Origin: Raphanus sativus | Taxonomy: Eukaryota > Streptophyta > Magnoliopsida > Brassicales > Brassicaceae | Assembly (NCBI RefSeq): GCF_000801105.2 | Contig: NC_079519.1 | Location: 28,867,288 to 28,931,287 of the forward strand | Reading direction: 5' to 3' | DNA length: 64,000 nt | Part shown: one piece after another, positions 37,957-49,913 of the stretch | Numbering within the stretch: position 1 is the first letter of the stretch | Layout of the letters: each line of letters opens with the position of its first letter | Made by a program: the position numbers and the translations under genes | Notes under the pieces: model-generated | What the model was told of the DNA's origin: nothing | The model's database searches: none | The model's input: the letters and a program-made list of their open reading frames with translations, nothing else

Positions 37957-38829
37957 AAAGTCATTTGTCCCATCATAATATGTGTTTATAATTTTTTAGT
38001 CATGTATCGAATCTTTTCAGGTATCAGTTTAATTTGGAGCTGAAGGTGCCAAATTGGATGTAAATTAACAGTTAAAGATGTATTATTAGGCCCTGTAAGT
38101 GTTTAGAGGGAGTCATATTGGTTTATGAATCATGCTGATAAACGGTTGAATCATTGATGTAAGAAAAAAAAGATGCTATGTTCAAAAACAAAGATGCAAA
38201 ACTGGCGAGTGGCGACTAAAGCCATGTTTCTCTTATATCAAGGCTTCTTTCTCTTAGAGCACCGTTATTATTAGGTTCTCACCACTAATATCTTATAATT
38301 CCAACACAAAATAAAACAAATTAATATCTCAAGTGTTTAAATATCTGGTTAAAAGTATTTCAAATGAGATATTGTACGACATTTTTGATGAGATATCTAA
38401 ACATTTGAGATATTCATATACTTTATTTTGTATTAGATCTGTGAGATACTAATGGTGAGAATTTATTGATAATAGTGCTCTTATAGAATAGTATAGGTTA
38501 CATACTTCTAAAAAAAAAAAATTCGTTCAATGAATTTCTCAATTTCTTTCTTCATCTATTTTTAAAAAGTGGTTTTCACATTCCAGAATCGGAACCAATC
38601 ATGACTAAACGAACTAAAACTTCCTTTACAAAAATGAGAAAATAATTTTATTTTTCTTCTCATGACTCACATGAGGAATCAACATTGATCACACAGATGA
38701 CAAATCAAAAGCAGACCAATTATATAACCTTTTTTTGTCGACAGACCAATTATATAACAACAATTCAAACGACTCACTCGGAAAAAGAGGATAAAAGTCC
38801 CCTTATTATTTGTAGATAATTAATAATCT
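37957..38829. other. Intergenic, between the LINE and the invertase 3' end
   Basis: No gene supported. It contains the MITE at 38257-38480 and probably, near 38700-38829, the 3' UTR of the invertase gene. Confidence 0.4.
38257..38480. mobile_element. Tourist/Harbinger-like MITE
   Basis: 224 bp flanked by TTA (38254-38256 and 38481-38483). The ends are long imperfect inverted repeats: GAGCACCGTTATTATTAGG on the left, and GAGCACTATTATCAATAAA in the reverse complement of the right. The inner 'tctcaccactaatat' and 'atactaatggtgaga' also pair. Non-coding. Confidence 0.75.
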
Positions 38830-41800
38830 TCAGGTGCTAGAAGGAACACCCAGATCGTCGGCGGAGAATGGACGAATAAAAGCACTGTTCATTTGCCACA
38901 CCTTAAACGATGCCGTAATTGTCGCATCAATAGCATTATTGAACAAGAATAGCTTTGTAGCACCATAAATGGCTTTTGTTGGATAAACCCTTGAGGTAAT
39001 ACATGTTCTCCCACCTTGTCCGAACCCTTCTACTATCGAATGATCCACCTAGAAAATAAAAGTTAATTATATCAGATCATTGTTAATGAAGTTGTTGTTT
39101 TATAGATATAATATTACCAAGATTCTCATGGTCAGTTTCTCTCCTTTTAGTACCGGTACGAAGCTTCCATATACTGGTTTCACAACATCGTTTGCTATGG
39201 TCGACCTAATAATTAAAAGAGATTTTGATTAGTATACAATTAAAACGCAATTATTGTTTAATTTGTTAAATAACTACTTACCTTGAAGTGTCAGTGCAGA
39301 AAAAGGTTTTGAGTTTCGAGTCTTTTCCCTTTGTCACATAGAAGTAAACGGGAGTTTGTTCTGACAAGCTTTGGTCAGCAAGAACCGAGAATCCGAAAGG
39401 TCCTAAAGCCCCACGTACGGTGGCTCCACCGCTCGTTTCACAACTGAACTCCTTGTCGTCCTCCACGGAATCATCTCCAAAGACTACTTCGAGATCGTCC
39501 TTCTTGATCTTGAACTCAGCCTCTATATCTAGCTGAGCGGCGGGACCTAAATCGACCGGAACCACTGTCCCTGGTTCAACCTTCATGTGGAACTTCTTCC
39601 TTCTTAATCTCAGAGACTCAATTTCCTTAACTGGCCATTGGACTAAGTTCTTCCCTGTCTTTGTGTCCAATGCAACAGTTCTCGGGATCCCCTGATCATC
39701 AGTAAAACAAAATTCAAACCTAAACTAGAGAGCAAGTAACTAATACATAAAAACATAAAGTCAAACCTAACTTAGACAGAAAATAACTGTGTATTGCAAA
39801 GAAACTTTCACACCACGTTAGGTTAAGAGACATACCTGAACAGAAGACCAACCCTTCTGTACATCAGCTGCTTCGCTATCAGATTCACCGATCCAACCCC
39901 ACAAGATTCTTCGTCCCTTATGTTGATCATAAAACGTCTTGGATGCATAAAATTTACCGTAATCATATCTCAAACCGGTACTAATCCCGACATCGATTGA
40001 AGGATTATCTGGGACCCATGTTGCATTAGAATCATGGTATGTTCCAATTGCATAATGGTCAATTCTAGTATCGTCCATACTAGCCTTAATGATATGCTTA
40101 ACATCCGGTCCATTAACAGAAGTGTCAAGACCCTTGTCTTTAGTCTTGGACACTGGATAAAAGTCAATGCACTCCCACATTCCAGTGTTTGGAACTTGGT
40201 GCAACAAGGTATCATGTTTCTCGTAGGTCTTGAAATCTGTTGTGTCGTAAATAATAGATACTCCGGTTCTGTTGATTTTGGAGCCAATAGTGATCCGCCA
40301 TTTCCCGTCTGATGTCTTCCATGCAGTTGTTGGGTCACGGAAGTCCTTAACACCAATACCTGGAGGTGCTACAAGAACCGGGTTGCCAGAGTACTTGGTC
40401 CATTTCAACAAAAGTGGATCTTTGGGGTCTTCAGGATAGGCAAGGTTTTGAACCTAAAAGCATAGTAAATAACAACATTGTCACTAATTGCTCCAAAAAA
40501 TTATACTGGAAGTATATTTTACTGCTACCAAGCACAAAATTAGAATCAATATTACAATTATGAAACAATTATTCACGTTTTATTCTGTCACAAACATTAT
40601 TAGAGTGTTTAAGCAATGAATGGATTTCAAAAATAGTTACCTGTTCGAATTTGTCGGTGGAACCAGTGTAGAGCATGACAATAGAACCATCATCAAGGAA
40701 AGTAGCTGAACCGGTCCAAACACCATTAGCATCGTACCATTGGTCAGGAACCATGGCAAATGGAAGGTAAAGCCAGTGGATAAGATCCTTTGATACGGCG
40801 TGACCCCAGACGATGTCACCCCACACGGCTGCATTTGGGTTGTATTGATAAAAGAAATGATACCATCCCTTATAAAACAAAGGACCTGGACAAGGTTTAA
40901 ACGTTACATTTGTTAGCGTCAAAACAAATAACTTTGTAATAGTTCTTTTCTTTTTTGCTAAAAAAGCTTTGTCGTAATTAATAATGAAAACCAGAGCAGG
41001 TCAGATTTATCATAATGTATGGCAAAAAAATCCTTAGCTGACTATAGTCCATGTAAAATAAGATCAAAACATTTCATTCATTAACGTATACAATAGAAAA
41101 TCACGTTTTACTACCACTAAGAAATACGACGCTTTCAGCTACAATTGGGTTGGTAGAACGAGTTTAATCAGATCATAAAAAGGCTCTAAACACACACTAA
41201 CGGGCAAGCGATGATTTGTTCAACTTGCACATGACTCACGTGGTGTATACAAAACAAACAAAAGGGACATTATTGGCTTCCATGACTTTCTGTTCAGATT
41301 TTGTCATTGTACTTATATACCTTTTTAGGTGTAAATTAATGAGAAAATTGTCTTTTAAATCCTCAACTTTCAAATTTGGTTCAAAAAAAACCTGAACTAT
41401 TGCTTGGACCATTTAAGGCACAGACTTATTTTGACAAACCGTTTAAAACCTCGAATTAATTTTACTAAGCCATATTCAATGCGTCGTTATCTCGGCTAAC
41501 GGCACGATTAAACGGGGTTAACTTCCGTTTACTGTTTACGTTAAACCTAAGCTACGTCGTTTTGAAATTAGAAAAACCCATAAATTTCTATCTTCTCAAA
41601 AATTGCAATCCTTAATTCCCCAAATCAAAAACTCAATCAAAAATTGCAAACCCTTGTTTCACGAGCATTTGCTTCACGATTCTCCCTCTCACGAGCCTCT
41701 GCCTGCCGAACCTCTGCTTCACGAGCCTCTGCCTACCAAATCTCTGCTTCACGATTCTCCCTCTCACGAGCTTCTGCCCGACGAGGTTCTGCCTCAAAAG

Positions 41801-44234
41801 CCCTTGCTTCACGACCAGCTGCTCTTGTTTCACGAGCCTCTGCTCCACTTGAAATCAAGAGTTTGTATTTTTGATTGGGTTTTTGATTTGGGGAATTAGG
41901 GATTGCAATTTTGAGAAGATAAAAATTTAGGAGTTTTCTAATTTTAAGATGACGTAGCTTAGGTTTAACGGGAACAGTAAACGGAAGTTAAGCTCGTTTA
42001 ATCGTGCCGTTAGCCGAGATAACGACGTATTGAATGTGGCTTAGTCAAATTAATTCGAGGCTTTAAACGGTTTGTCAAAATAAGTCTGTGACTTAAATGG
42101 TCCAAGCAATAATTCAGGCTTTTTTTGAACCAAATTTGAAAGTTCAGGATTTAAAAGACAATTTTCCCGTAAATTAATAATTGTCTCTCACAATAGTTAT
42201 TTTTATGTTTTTTTTGGTTCTAGTGACATCTATTGTAAACGTGCCATGTTGTCACATATCCCTACCAATAATGTTTGAGAATTCGGCCAAACAAAACCTC
42301 AACTTTGCACGAATTGCCAAAACAAACATGAACTTTTGGGCTGACCAAAAAAACACTAAACTTTCATTGACTTTCTAATTAATTAACAATGTTTTCGTTG
42401 ATTTGCCAATTTAGCACGCCGTCAGTTAACTTAACATACGTCGTTTATTGTTGTCGTTAAAGTAAAACGACGTCGTTTCATCTCATTTGAAACGGCGTCG
42501 TTTTATATGATTTGAAAAATAAAAACGAGTAGCCTCCTGGATTCGAACTCAGGTTGGGTAAGACATATGACAAGGTGTTTTACCACTGAGCTAGTGGCAC
42601 TTTCAATGTACTTACTAACATATTTAATTTTATTTGGTACTCATTGAATATAGTTTTTTTTTCTAAAAACCTAAAAATATCTTTAAATTTTTAAAATTGA
42701 AAAAGGAATATTTTTATAAATTAATTTTGAAATTAAAATTAAAAATAATTTTTTTTTCTTAAAAAAAATAAAAATTAAAAAATTCAATATCCAGCTTAAA
42801 AAATTGATTTTTTTTTTATAAAATAATTTTTTTCTTAAATTTCGATTTTTAAGCTAGATATTGAATTTTAAAGATTTTTATTTTTTAAGAATTTTTTTTT
42901 CATTTTAATTTCAAAATTAATTTTATAAAAATATTTCTTTTTCAATTTTTTGAAATTTTAAAGATATTTTTAAGTTTTTAGAAAAAAAATTATATTCAAT
43001 GAGTACTAAATAAGATTAAATATGTTAGTAAGTACATTGAAAGTGTCCTTAGCCCAGTGGTAAAACACCTTGTCATATGTCCTACCCAACCTGTGTTCGA
43101 ATCCAGGAGGCTACTTGTTTTTATTTTTCAAATCATATAAAACGACGCCGTTTCAAATGAGATGAAACGACGTCGTTTTACTTTAACGACAACAATAAAC
43201 GACGTATGTTAAGTTAACTGACGGCGTGCTAAATTGGCAAGTCAACGAAAACATTGTTAATTAATTAGAAAGTCAATGAAAGTTTAGTGTTTTTTTGGCC
43301 AGCCCAAAAATTCATGTTTGTTTTGGCAATCCGTGCAAAGTTGAGGTTTTGTTTGGCCGAATTCCCAATAATGTTTTGGGTTTTAGATGTATCCACCAGT
43401 TGCGAAGCCAATCATTTAATTGTTTTCCATTTTATATAAATAAATAAAAACAAGGTCAAAGGAAAAAAAATGTACACTTCTAAAAAGAACAAAAAGACTT
43501 CAATGTAGGATCTAGAGCTTACCATTAGGATCTTCAGATGGAGAAGCCAACATACGCCATCGAATTGAGAGAGAAAAAACAATAAATTAGCAGTGAAAAT
43601 AATAAAATCTTTTATATTATTAAAACTTAATGTAATTGTATGATTCCAGATTTAAACTGCACATATAGGATACCAGCTTGATCACAAATATTTTCTATTA
43701 ACCTATGTCTAAATATAAAAATCGTTATGAAATTGAAAATCTAAAGAAAACGTGGAAAATGAACATTCTTTATGCTGTTTGGAGAAAAGTGGAAACACTT
43801 TTTATAACTATTTTAGAAATCATTACATTTTCATGTAATTAATAAATAGTGTTAATACCGTTCATCCAATTTTTCTCAGGTTGGAAATGAAACGCAGTTC
43901 GTTGCCACGACAACACAGTATTGTTCCACGCAAACGCTTCTCCTTTCAGATCATTGGAAAGTTTCCAAATATGTTCGTTGTTCTTTTCCGACACGCCGGC
44001 TAAACGAGCACGTGACTCCACGGTCGTGTCATCATTGACATCATTTTTGGGCGAGGATCCGCCGTGTGTAATGATGAGAGTAACGTATAAAGCGATCAAC
44101 AGAAAACCAGAATAGACGGCGAGATGAACTTTGATAGGTCTTCTCTTCCGGCTCTCCGGGATTGAGTCGCATCTTGAATCAGATAATGGATCTTGTTGAG
44201 AACTGACAGGCAAGAGAGATTCAGAGCTTGCCAT
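38830..44234 (-). CDS. BFRUCT3: Vacuolar (acid) invertase, beta-fructofuranosidase (At1g62660-like)
   Basis: Seven exons on the minus strand join in frame to 654 residues: 44234-43859, 43531-43523, 40885-40641, 40453-39836, 39691-39282, 39205-39118, 39048-38830. Glycoside hydrolase family 32. The catalytic NDPNG is at 125-129, with its Asp-Pro-Asn coded by the 9-nt exon 2; FRDP at 248-251 and WECIDFYP at 303-310 carry the other acidic residues. The hydrophobic residue after WEC marks a vacuolar and not a cell-wall enzyme. The N-terminal propeptide has ESLLP (dileucine-like vacuolar sorting) and one membrane anchor (about 37-58). It splits sucrose to glucose and fructose in the vacuole. Intron 2 is 2.6 kb and contains two foldback elements. 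Arabidopsis At1g62660 (BFRUCT3) is the likely counterpart by recall. Confidence 0.95.
41341..42168. mobile_element. MULE-like foldback element A in invertase intron 2
   Basis: Target duplication of 10 bp GTAAATTAAT (41331-41340 and 42169-42178). Ends GAGAAAATTGTCTTTTAAAT and, in reverse complement of the right, GGGAAAATTGTCTTTTAAAT, continue as inverted repeats of about 300 bp with few mismatches. The loop (about 41650-41860) is a degenerate short tandem repeat built on 'ttcacgagcctctgc'. It encodes no transposase. A 9-11-bp target duplication with long inverted repeats is typical of Mutator-like elements. Confidence 0.85.
41650..41860. repeat. Short tandem repeats in the loop of element A
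   Basis: About ten imperfect units of 15-21 bp around 'cacgagcctctgcctgcc'. They give repetitive open frames in several phases (41603-41899 and others), which are not genes. Confidence 0.7.
42531..42600 (-). other. tRNA-like segment, left arm of element B
   Basis: Minus strand reads TAGCTCAGTGGTAAAAC, close to a Pol III A box, then about 25 nt later GAGTTCGAATCC, close to a B box. The D and T stems do not pair well, so this is not a working tRNA gene. A tRNA-derived relic or an internal Pol III promoter are the options. Confidence 0.5.
43043..43112 (+). other. tRNA-like segment, right arm of element B
   Basis: Plus strand TTAGCCCAGTGGTAAAAC followed by TGTTCGAATCC, the inverted partner of the segment at 42531-42600. 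It differs from it at a few positions, but the A-box and B-box words are kept. Confidence 0.5.
43523..43531 (-). other. 9-nt mini-exon of the invertase gene
   Basis: Minus-strand ATCCTAATG, preceded by 'ctgaag' and followed by 'gtaagct'. It codes the centre of the NDPNG motif, split over three exons (G+AT CCT AAT G+GT). This mini-exon is a known hallmark of plant acid invertase genes, one of the smallest exons described in plants. Confidence 0.95.
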
Positions 44235-44291
44235 TTTAGTTCTGTTTTGCTTTCTTTAGTTTGATAGGTTGAAGAGAATATATCACTTCCA

Positions 44292-44300
44292 ATTTATATA
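44292..44300 (-). promoter_or_regulatory. Probable TATA box of the invertase gene
   Basis: Minus-strand 'cctatataaattgg' lies about 60 bp upstream of the start codon (44234). This allows a leader of roughly 25-35 nt, short but possible. No other TATA-like word is better placed. Confidence 0.5.
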
Positions 44301-46024
44301 GGAAAATCAACAACAAACAAATCTGAGAATATATAAAAAATATTGATTCAGACAGGTAGATAGACTATAGAGAGAGAACTGGATTGGTTTTTAATTTAAA
44401 AAAAGAAAAAGAACTGGAGTGGGTAGGCATTTGCAAAAATATATAGTATAAAATTAAAAAAAAAAGATTTTTAATGAAAAAGCTAATAAAACGGGGAGAT
44501 TAATATTACAGCAGTTGCTGACTGTGTCTTGTAATAAATTTAGCTAAACTGATATAATATTCGATATGCAACTATCATAATGGATAATGGAGTAATGGCC
44601 AAATTTTATTGTACTAAAATATCATCTATAATCAGTTAATATAAAACTGAAATTTATAAGAACTCATCATATTTATAAGGGATTAGAAAACATGTTATAC
44701 ACTTAATAATTTTTGACGTCTAGAAAATATGACGTTTTTTGAAAATAGACTGAAAATAATACGTATTTTGGTTACCAATAAAATTCCAAAAAGCGATCTT
44801 GTATAAAGTTTGATGAGATGACTAGCTCATATCTACCACTTGTAATTCTTTTTGTTACAGCATTTCTTTGTATACATTTTTCTTTATAATATCTTTTTCT
44901 TTGGTTTTTGTTTTTTATTAACAGATAAAGACAAGATCTCATGTAATAGAAACGACAAGATCTATAAATTATTGGATGTGGGGAAATTAGATCCACATGT
45001 AGAAGACCCGTTCGGTCTCTGATGGCAAAGACGTGCTCCATCTAAACAATAACCGATTTGTACCATCGCCCATTTTCCGTCTTCTATTCAATTTTGTTTA
45101 AATCTTTTTTTTGGGTCAAATTATTTTTAAATAACTATATGTCTATTATTACGAGAGCAGTTTAAAAGATGGGACGATATTTGAACTTTAAAAAGATTGA
45201 AATATAATAAAATTTAAAGTTATTATTGAAAGTATCGGAAATTGCCGTAGTTTTTACATATTAGGAGAAGTATCTAAAAATACTCATTCCAAATTTGACT
45301 TTAAATACCATATTTTTCTCAAAAAACATTGACTTTGAATAATTTTAACGACCATAATTTTTTCAAAACTAACAGCTAAATCTAATTTCTTACATTCATT
45401 GTTCAACTTCTTTTTTCGGTCAACTTGTATCACATGTTATTACTAAGCGTATATTTATTCTTACCATCTACGTTTAAAGAATTTAAGTGCAAAAGTGTTC
45501 CGTAGCTATCAAGAACCAAGTTTATTTTCCCATGACCCTCAATAACGCGAGACTTCACTAACCAGAAGAAAACATTGGTTTTGGATCTAGTCTGAAACAG
45601 GCATAGAACATATCCTAAACCTCACATGAACTGATCAAATCTATCCTTTAAAGCCATGCTTCATTTGAGCATCTTCTATCCATTTATGATGATGTTTTAC
45701 TACATTCTAGACTTTTTTCAAGTGATTAAAGGTTCTAAAAGATTCTGACCAAATATGGTTTGAACAAGTATTCTTCTATCACCAACAAAAGAAGTTTTCA
45801 AGAACATAAAAAAAAAGATTTAAGGAAACAATAACTAACAAGTAAACGATAAAACCTCCAAAAAGTGAAAATGAAACGAAATCAGACAAAACGCGCTTTA
45901 CTTCCAGTTCAACCGGACTAAACCAGACCGGTTTAACCAAATTCCAGTGTGTTCCTCTACTCAGTGGAAGAGAAAAATACACTTCTGCTCTGAAGTAAAA
46001 CTTACATGTTGGACTTTTGACCAT
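44301..46024. other. Intergenic between invertase and KAS III
   Basis: AT-rich, no gene supported. The last 200 or so bases before 46025 should be the KAS III 3' UTR. The open frames at 44772-45041 and 45779-46024 show no domain. Confidence 0.4.
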
Positions 46025-47923
46025 TCATCTCCACCTGATAATAGCAGAACCCCAAGTTAAACCGGCTCCAAAACCGGAAGTGGCTATGGTGTGTCCCGGT
46101 TTAACTTTCCCACTTCTCACCGCCTCATCAAGAGCTAGAGGGATAGAAGCAGCGCTTGTGTTGCCGTAATTAGCCAAGTTTGATATCACTCGTTCCGGTG
46201 GAAACTTTAGCCTTGTAGCCACAGAGTCTAATATTCTCTGGTTTGCCTACAAAATGTTTCCTTTTAACCATCTTCTGGTTCAAAAGCTCTTCTTATACAA
46301 ACCGGTATGATAAGAAAGGTTACCTGATGGAGAAGGAGCCAATCAATGGAAGAAGCAGGAAGACCGGCTTTTTGTAAAGCAGACTCAAGAGACTGGGGAA
46401 CACATTTGACAGCAAAGCGAAACACTTCTTGTCCATTCATCTGAATGCAAGAATATGAAGATTGTTTTGGTGGAAAGTCACCCACCGCTGACCCATTGGA
46501 GCTCAAACCACCATCGGTTTGAGATTCTTTAACAGAAGCATTCAAGTGTCTGTAAAAAAAAAAAAAAAAAGAGAATCTTTAAGTAAAAAGAACAAGAAGA
46601 TGAATCTTAAAGAAGCCATAAGGAAATGTGAATCTAAATACCTACGACCGTCTCCATCACTGTGCACATCAAAACTGTATAACCCATCATCCTCAATGTC
46701 ACAAGCCTGCACGAAATGAAAGTACCAAGTCTAAACTAAATACCAAAGATTTGATCTTTTAAAATGACCGGTTAAGAATGTTCAGTACCTGAACAACAAC
46801 AGCACCAGCAGCGTCTCCAAAGAGGATGCAAGTTCCTCTATCAGTCCAATCAACAAACCGAGACAAAGAATCAGCTCCAATCACTAAAACATTCTTAAAA
46901 CCACCTCCTGCCAAAAAAAGAAAGGACAGCTATTAGTACATACTTATCTTATGAGCTCATCTTTATTTGACTCTTTGTACCTCTTATATGACAAGCAGCT
47001 GAGACAAGACCCAAAACAAATCCACTACAAGCAGCTGTGATATCATACGCCAAAGGGTTCTTAGTGCAACCAAGTGCCTTCTGAATCTGCCATCAATACA
47101 GAGATCAATCAGCGGGGGGTCTTTTTAACGGTGAGTAAACAGTAAATTACCTGTGGAGCAGCACCGAAGAGATCATCAGGAGTGGAAGTACACATGAGGA
47201 CTAAGTCGATATCATCAGGAGCAACCTCCGCCATTTCAAGGGCTTTGGTAGCTGCTTCAACTGCTAACCCGACCAAGCTATCTTTGCCTGACACAACAAC
47301 TCGACGGTTCCGGATACCAGTGCGAGTAGCTATCCATTCGTCATTGGTATCGACAATCTTCGCGAGATCATCGTTAGAAACCAGAAGACTCGGGACAGCT
47401 GAACCAGATCCGATCAGCTTGCATCCACTCGGCACTAGCCTTTTAAGCAGAAGACATAACCAAAAAACAATGATAATAAATTAGAGACCATCTAAATGCT
47501 TCCTTACTATGATGAATTTCATTACATGGGAGATCAACATGTCTTAAAAGATCTTCCTTTAGTGCTAAGCTAAGACATTTTAACAAAAAAAAAAAAACAG
47601 AACATGTGTGTTTTGTCTTAAAGATCTTCATTAAAGCTTCAAGCTAGGAGATATAAAAAGGAATCGACTTTCGATTTTAGAATCAATGGATTGTTGTGGA
47701 GAAGGGATCAAAGGTTGAGTTTTTTTAATCACCTGGGAGGTCGGTATTGAGAAGGAGAAGGAGAAGCATTGTTATCGAGGGAGCTGAGGGTGGAGCAGAG
47801 AACCCTTTTGGAGAATCGTTTGGAAACGCGAAACCCAGATCCGGAAACTGTGATCGGGAGGTGGGTTCTGGTTCGCATTGAGGAAAGGGAAGGGTGAGTG
47901 AAGAAACCAGATGCATTCGCCAT
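46025..47923 (-). CDS. KASIII: Plastid 3-oxoacyl-ACP synthase III (KAS III)
   Basis: Seven exons join in frame to 405 residues: 47923-47733, 47439-47151, 47086-46981, 46907-46789, 46706-46642, 46549-46324, 46246-46025. The first 60-65 residues are Ser/Arg-rich and acid-poor, a chloroplast transit peptide. The catalytic triad is complete: Cys180 in TAACSGF, His331 in LLLHQANQR and Asn361 in NYGNTSAAS. The C-terminus [15 protein letters not shown] is typical. The enzyme condenses acetyl-CoA with malonyl-ACP and so starts fatty acid synthesis in plastids. The insertion at about 259-285 (KESQTDGG...) is a plant feature. Length agrees with the 404 residues I recall for Arabidopsis At1g62640. Confidence 0.96.
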
Positions 47924-49394
47924 TTTTTCTTGTTTTGAATCGAAGCTTTGTTTGTTGACTTAATATTTGTGATGATTACAGAGAGAGATTGGGAGAGGAA
48001 GAAATTCGAATATAGTTTATTAGTGAGAAAAGTCGAATCTTCGGAAGTTCCGAAGCGAAGAGAGGAGGAGACAGAGAGAAGAGTGGCAGGGCAGGAGGAG
48101 GGCAGCTCAGTTTTGAGGAGATTCCAATGCTTATTCAAAACTAACCCACTCATGAATTAATTTGCATATTTCTTTTTTTATTATTTTTTTAAAAACCATG
48201 TAAACACAATTCTTATTTTAATCTTTATTTTCTTCTTATATTTTATATTAATTTATTATATTACATATGATATTTGTAATATTGACAATTTTTGTTTGTT
48301 TGTGTGCTGCGAATATTTAATTAAGTTCTATTTATATTATAGTAATTAAGTATTTTGTCCGTGTTGCAATATAATAATTTTATAAATATTTATAAATAGA
48401 AGTATTATTAATTCAAAAATTATTAGAATAATTCATGGTTCAAATATTCAGTAGAAAGTAGTAAATTTTTAAAAAAATTATATGTTATATAAAAATTTAT
48501 TTTATCACAAGTAATATTTTTATTATTCCATTTTTAAAAAATATGCAATATTTAATATTAATTAAATACTTTATATATAACCATTTTTTCATTATAATAA
48601 ATTATCTTTTATTGCATAAAAAACTTGAAATCACTCATTATAAGAAAATTATCTTTTTGATCAAAATAATAAAATTATATTTTTGTTTAAAATATGTGTC
48701 TGGATTTTATTTAGTTGTATTTAACTATTTATGATTTTACAGATTAATTATATGAGAGGAGAATTCTCTCTCGTCACAAATTGTTGTTTGCCATCATTAA
48801 GGCCAACTAATCATCACTTGCCTAGCTTTCAGCCCTCGTTCTTATCCAAAAGATTATAAGGATTGTGAAAAGCATTTTATCAAGTAGATTATTATTTCCT
48901 TAAATTCCACAGAAAATGATTAATATAAAGTAAATAAGACAAGGACAAAAAGTTAGTTGAATACTACCCGGTAATACATTAGGAGGGGTTTGGTGAACAA
49001 CTTGAAGAAGAGTAAGTTCAAGGAAATAAAATATATTGCCAGTAAGAGAAATAAAGAAAAAAACCGTGAAAAAACATTCATATGTTGTCAAATATAGTTG
49101 GTTGTGTGGACTGTCTTAATAATAAGAAGCTTCATAGTTTGGTGGATGAGACAAAGACACAAATGAGCTTTTGGAAGTTAGATATGACATGAATGCAAAT
49201 TCACTACTCATTCCATTTCTAAACAAAGAAAACACAATGCCAGAAGAAGAAATGGATATCAAATAAACTTAGAAGTGGGTAGGGATTAGGATCCTAAGAT
49301 CATAGATTGAAATATAGTAGTCACAAAGCACATTTTGATATTTGAACACAAACATATGTCTGAACTGATGAACGTGTAAGGTAGAACAACTGAC
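47924..49394. other. Intergenic upstream of KAS III
   Basis: The first 230 bp contain leader and promoter of KAS III on the minus strand; they are purine-rich on the plus strand (about 47980-48110). The rest is strongly AT-rich. No other gene is supported. Confidence 0.4.
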
Positions 49395-49535
49395 AAAAAC
49401 ATCACGCCTACCTGTGAGCTCTTCTATGGTTATTCCCAAACATGTGAGATTCTTGTCAAGATTATGAATATAATCTCCTTTCTCCTCTAGCCATTGAGAG
49501 ACTATATTCATCCATGAATCACAGGGTATCAATAT
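49395..49535 (-). pseudogene. CNL gene remnant, N-terminal piece
   Basis: The minus strand reads IPCDSWMNIVSQWLEEKGDYIHNLDKNL and then LTCLGITIEELTGRRD, matching the first 50 residues of the neighbouring CNL ([19 protein letters not shown]). The starting MGN.. is lost and similarity ends after RRDV. It is a short leftover of tandem duplication in the cluster. Confidence 0.8.
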
Positions 49536-49913
49536 AGTCTATATTGCATAAACAAGCGAATCAACTTATTTGACTATATACTTCTAGTGAAACGAAGATA
49601 CTAATCAAAGTTGTTGAAACTATTGCAATCAATTCCAAACGTAAAATCAAAGTACAAATCAATTTCGAGCAAATTCAAAAAGTAATTCAAATAAAGCAAG
49701 AGACAGGAAGAGAGACTTTAACCACAAGAAAAACACACAGAAAACATATCATCCACTTGGAACTTGCTGCCTGAGAAGCCCCACTTAACCTTTGTGTGCT
49801 TATAATCAAATCTAACACAAAAGAAAAAAAAAACAGATGCATATTAAAGATTGAAGCAGTTTCATTACCTGAAAGATAAATCATTTGAAAACAAAAAGAG
49901 AAGGCATAAGAAA

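Larger units (their letters stand above)
42277..43366. mobile_element. MULE-like foldback element B in invertase intron 2
   Basis: Target duplication of 10 bp AATAATGTTT (42267-42276 and 43367-43376). Ends GAGAATTCGGCCAAACAAAA and, in reverse complement, GGGAATTCGGCCAAACAAAA. The two arms are inverted copies almost to the centre, over about 500 bp each, so its RNA would fold into one long hairpin. Each arm carries the palindromes AAACGACGTCGTTT and AAACGGCGTCGTTT and a tRNA-like segment. No coding. Confidence 0.88.

Noticed and set aside
41603..41899. Histidine/leucine/proline-rich repetitive frame
   Set aside because: It reads through the tandem repeat in the loop of foldback element A, and other phases are equally open.
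42531..43112. Working tRNA genes
   Set aside because: The box words fit, but the D, T and acceptor stems do not pair properly; only a tRNA-like relic is supported.
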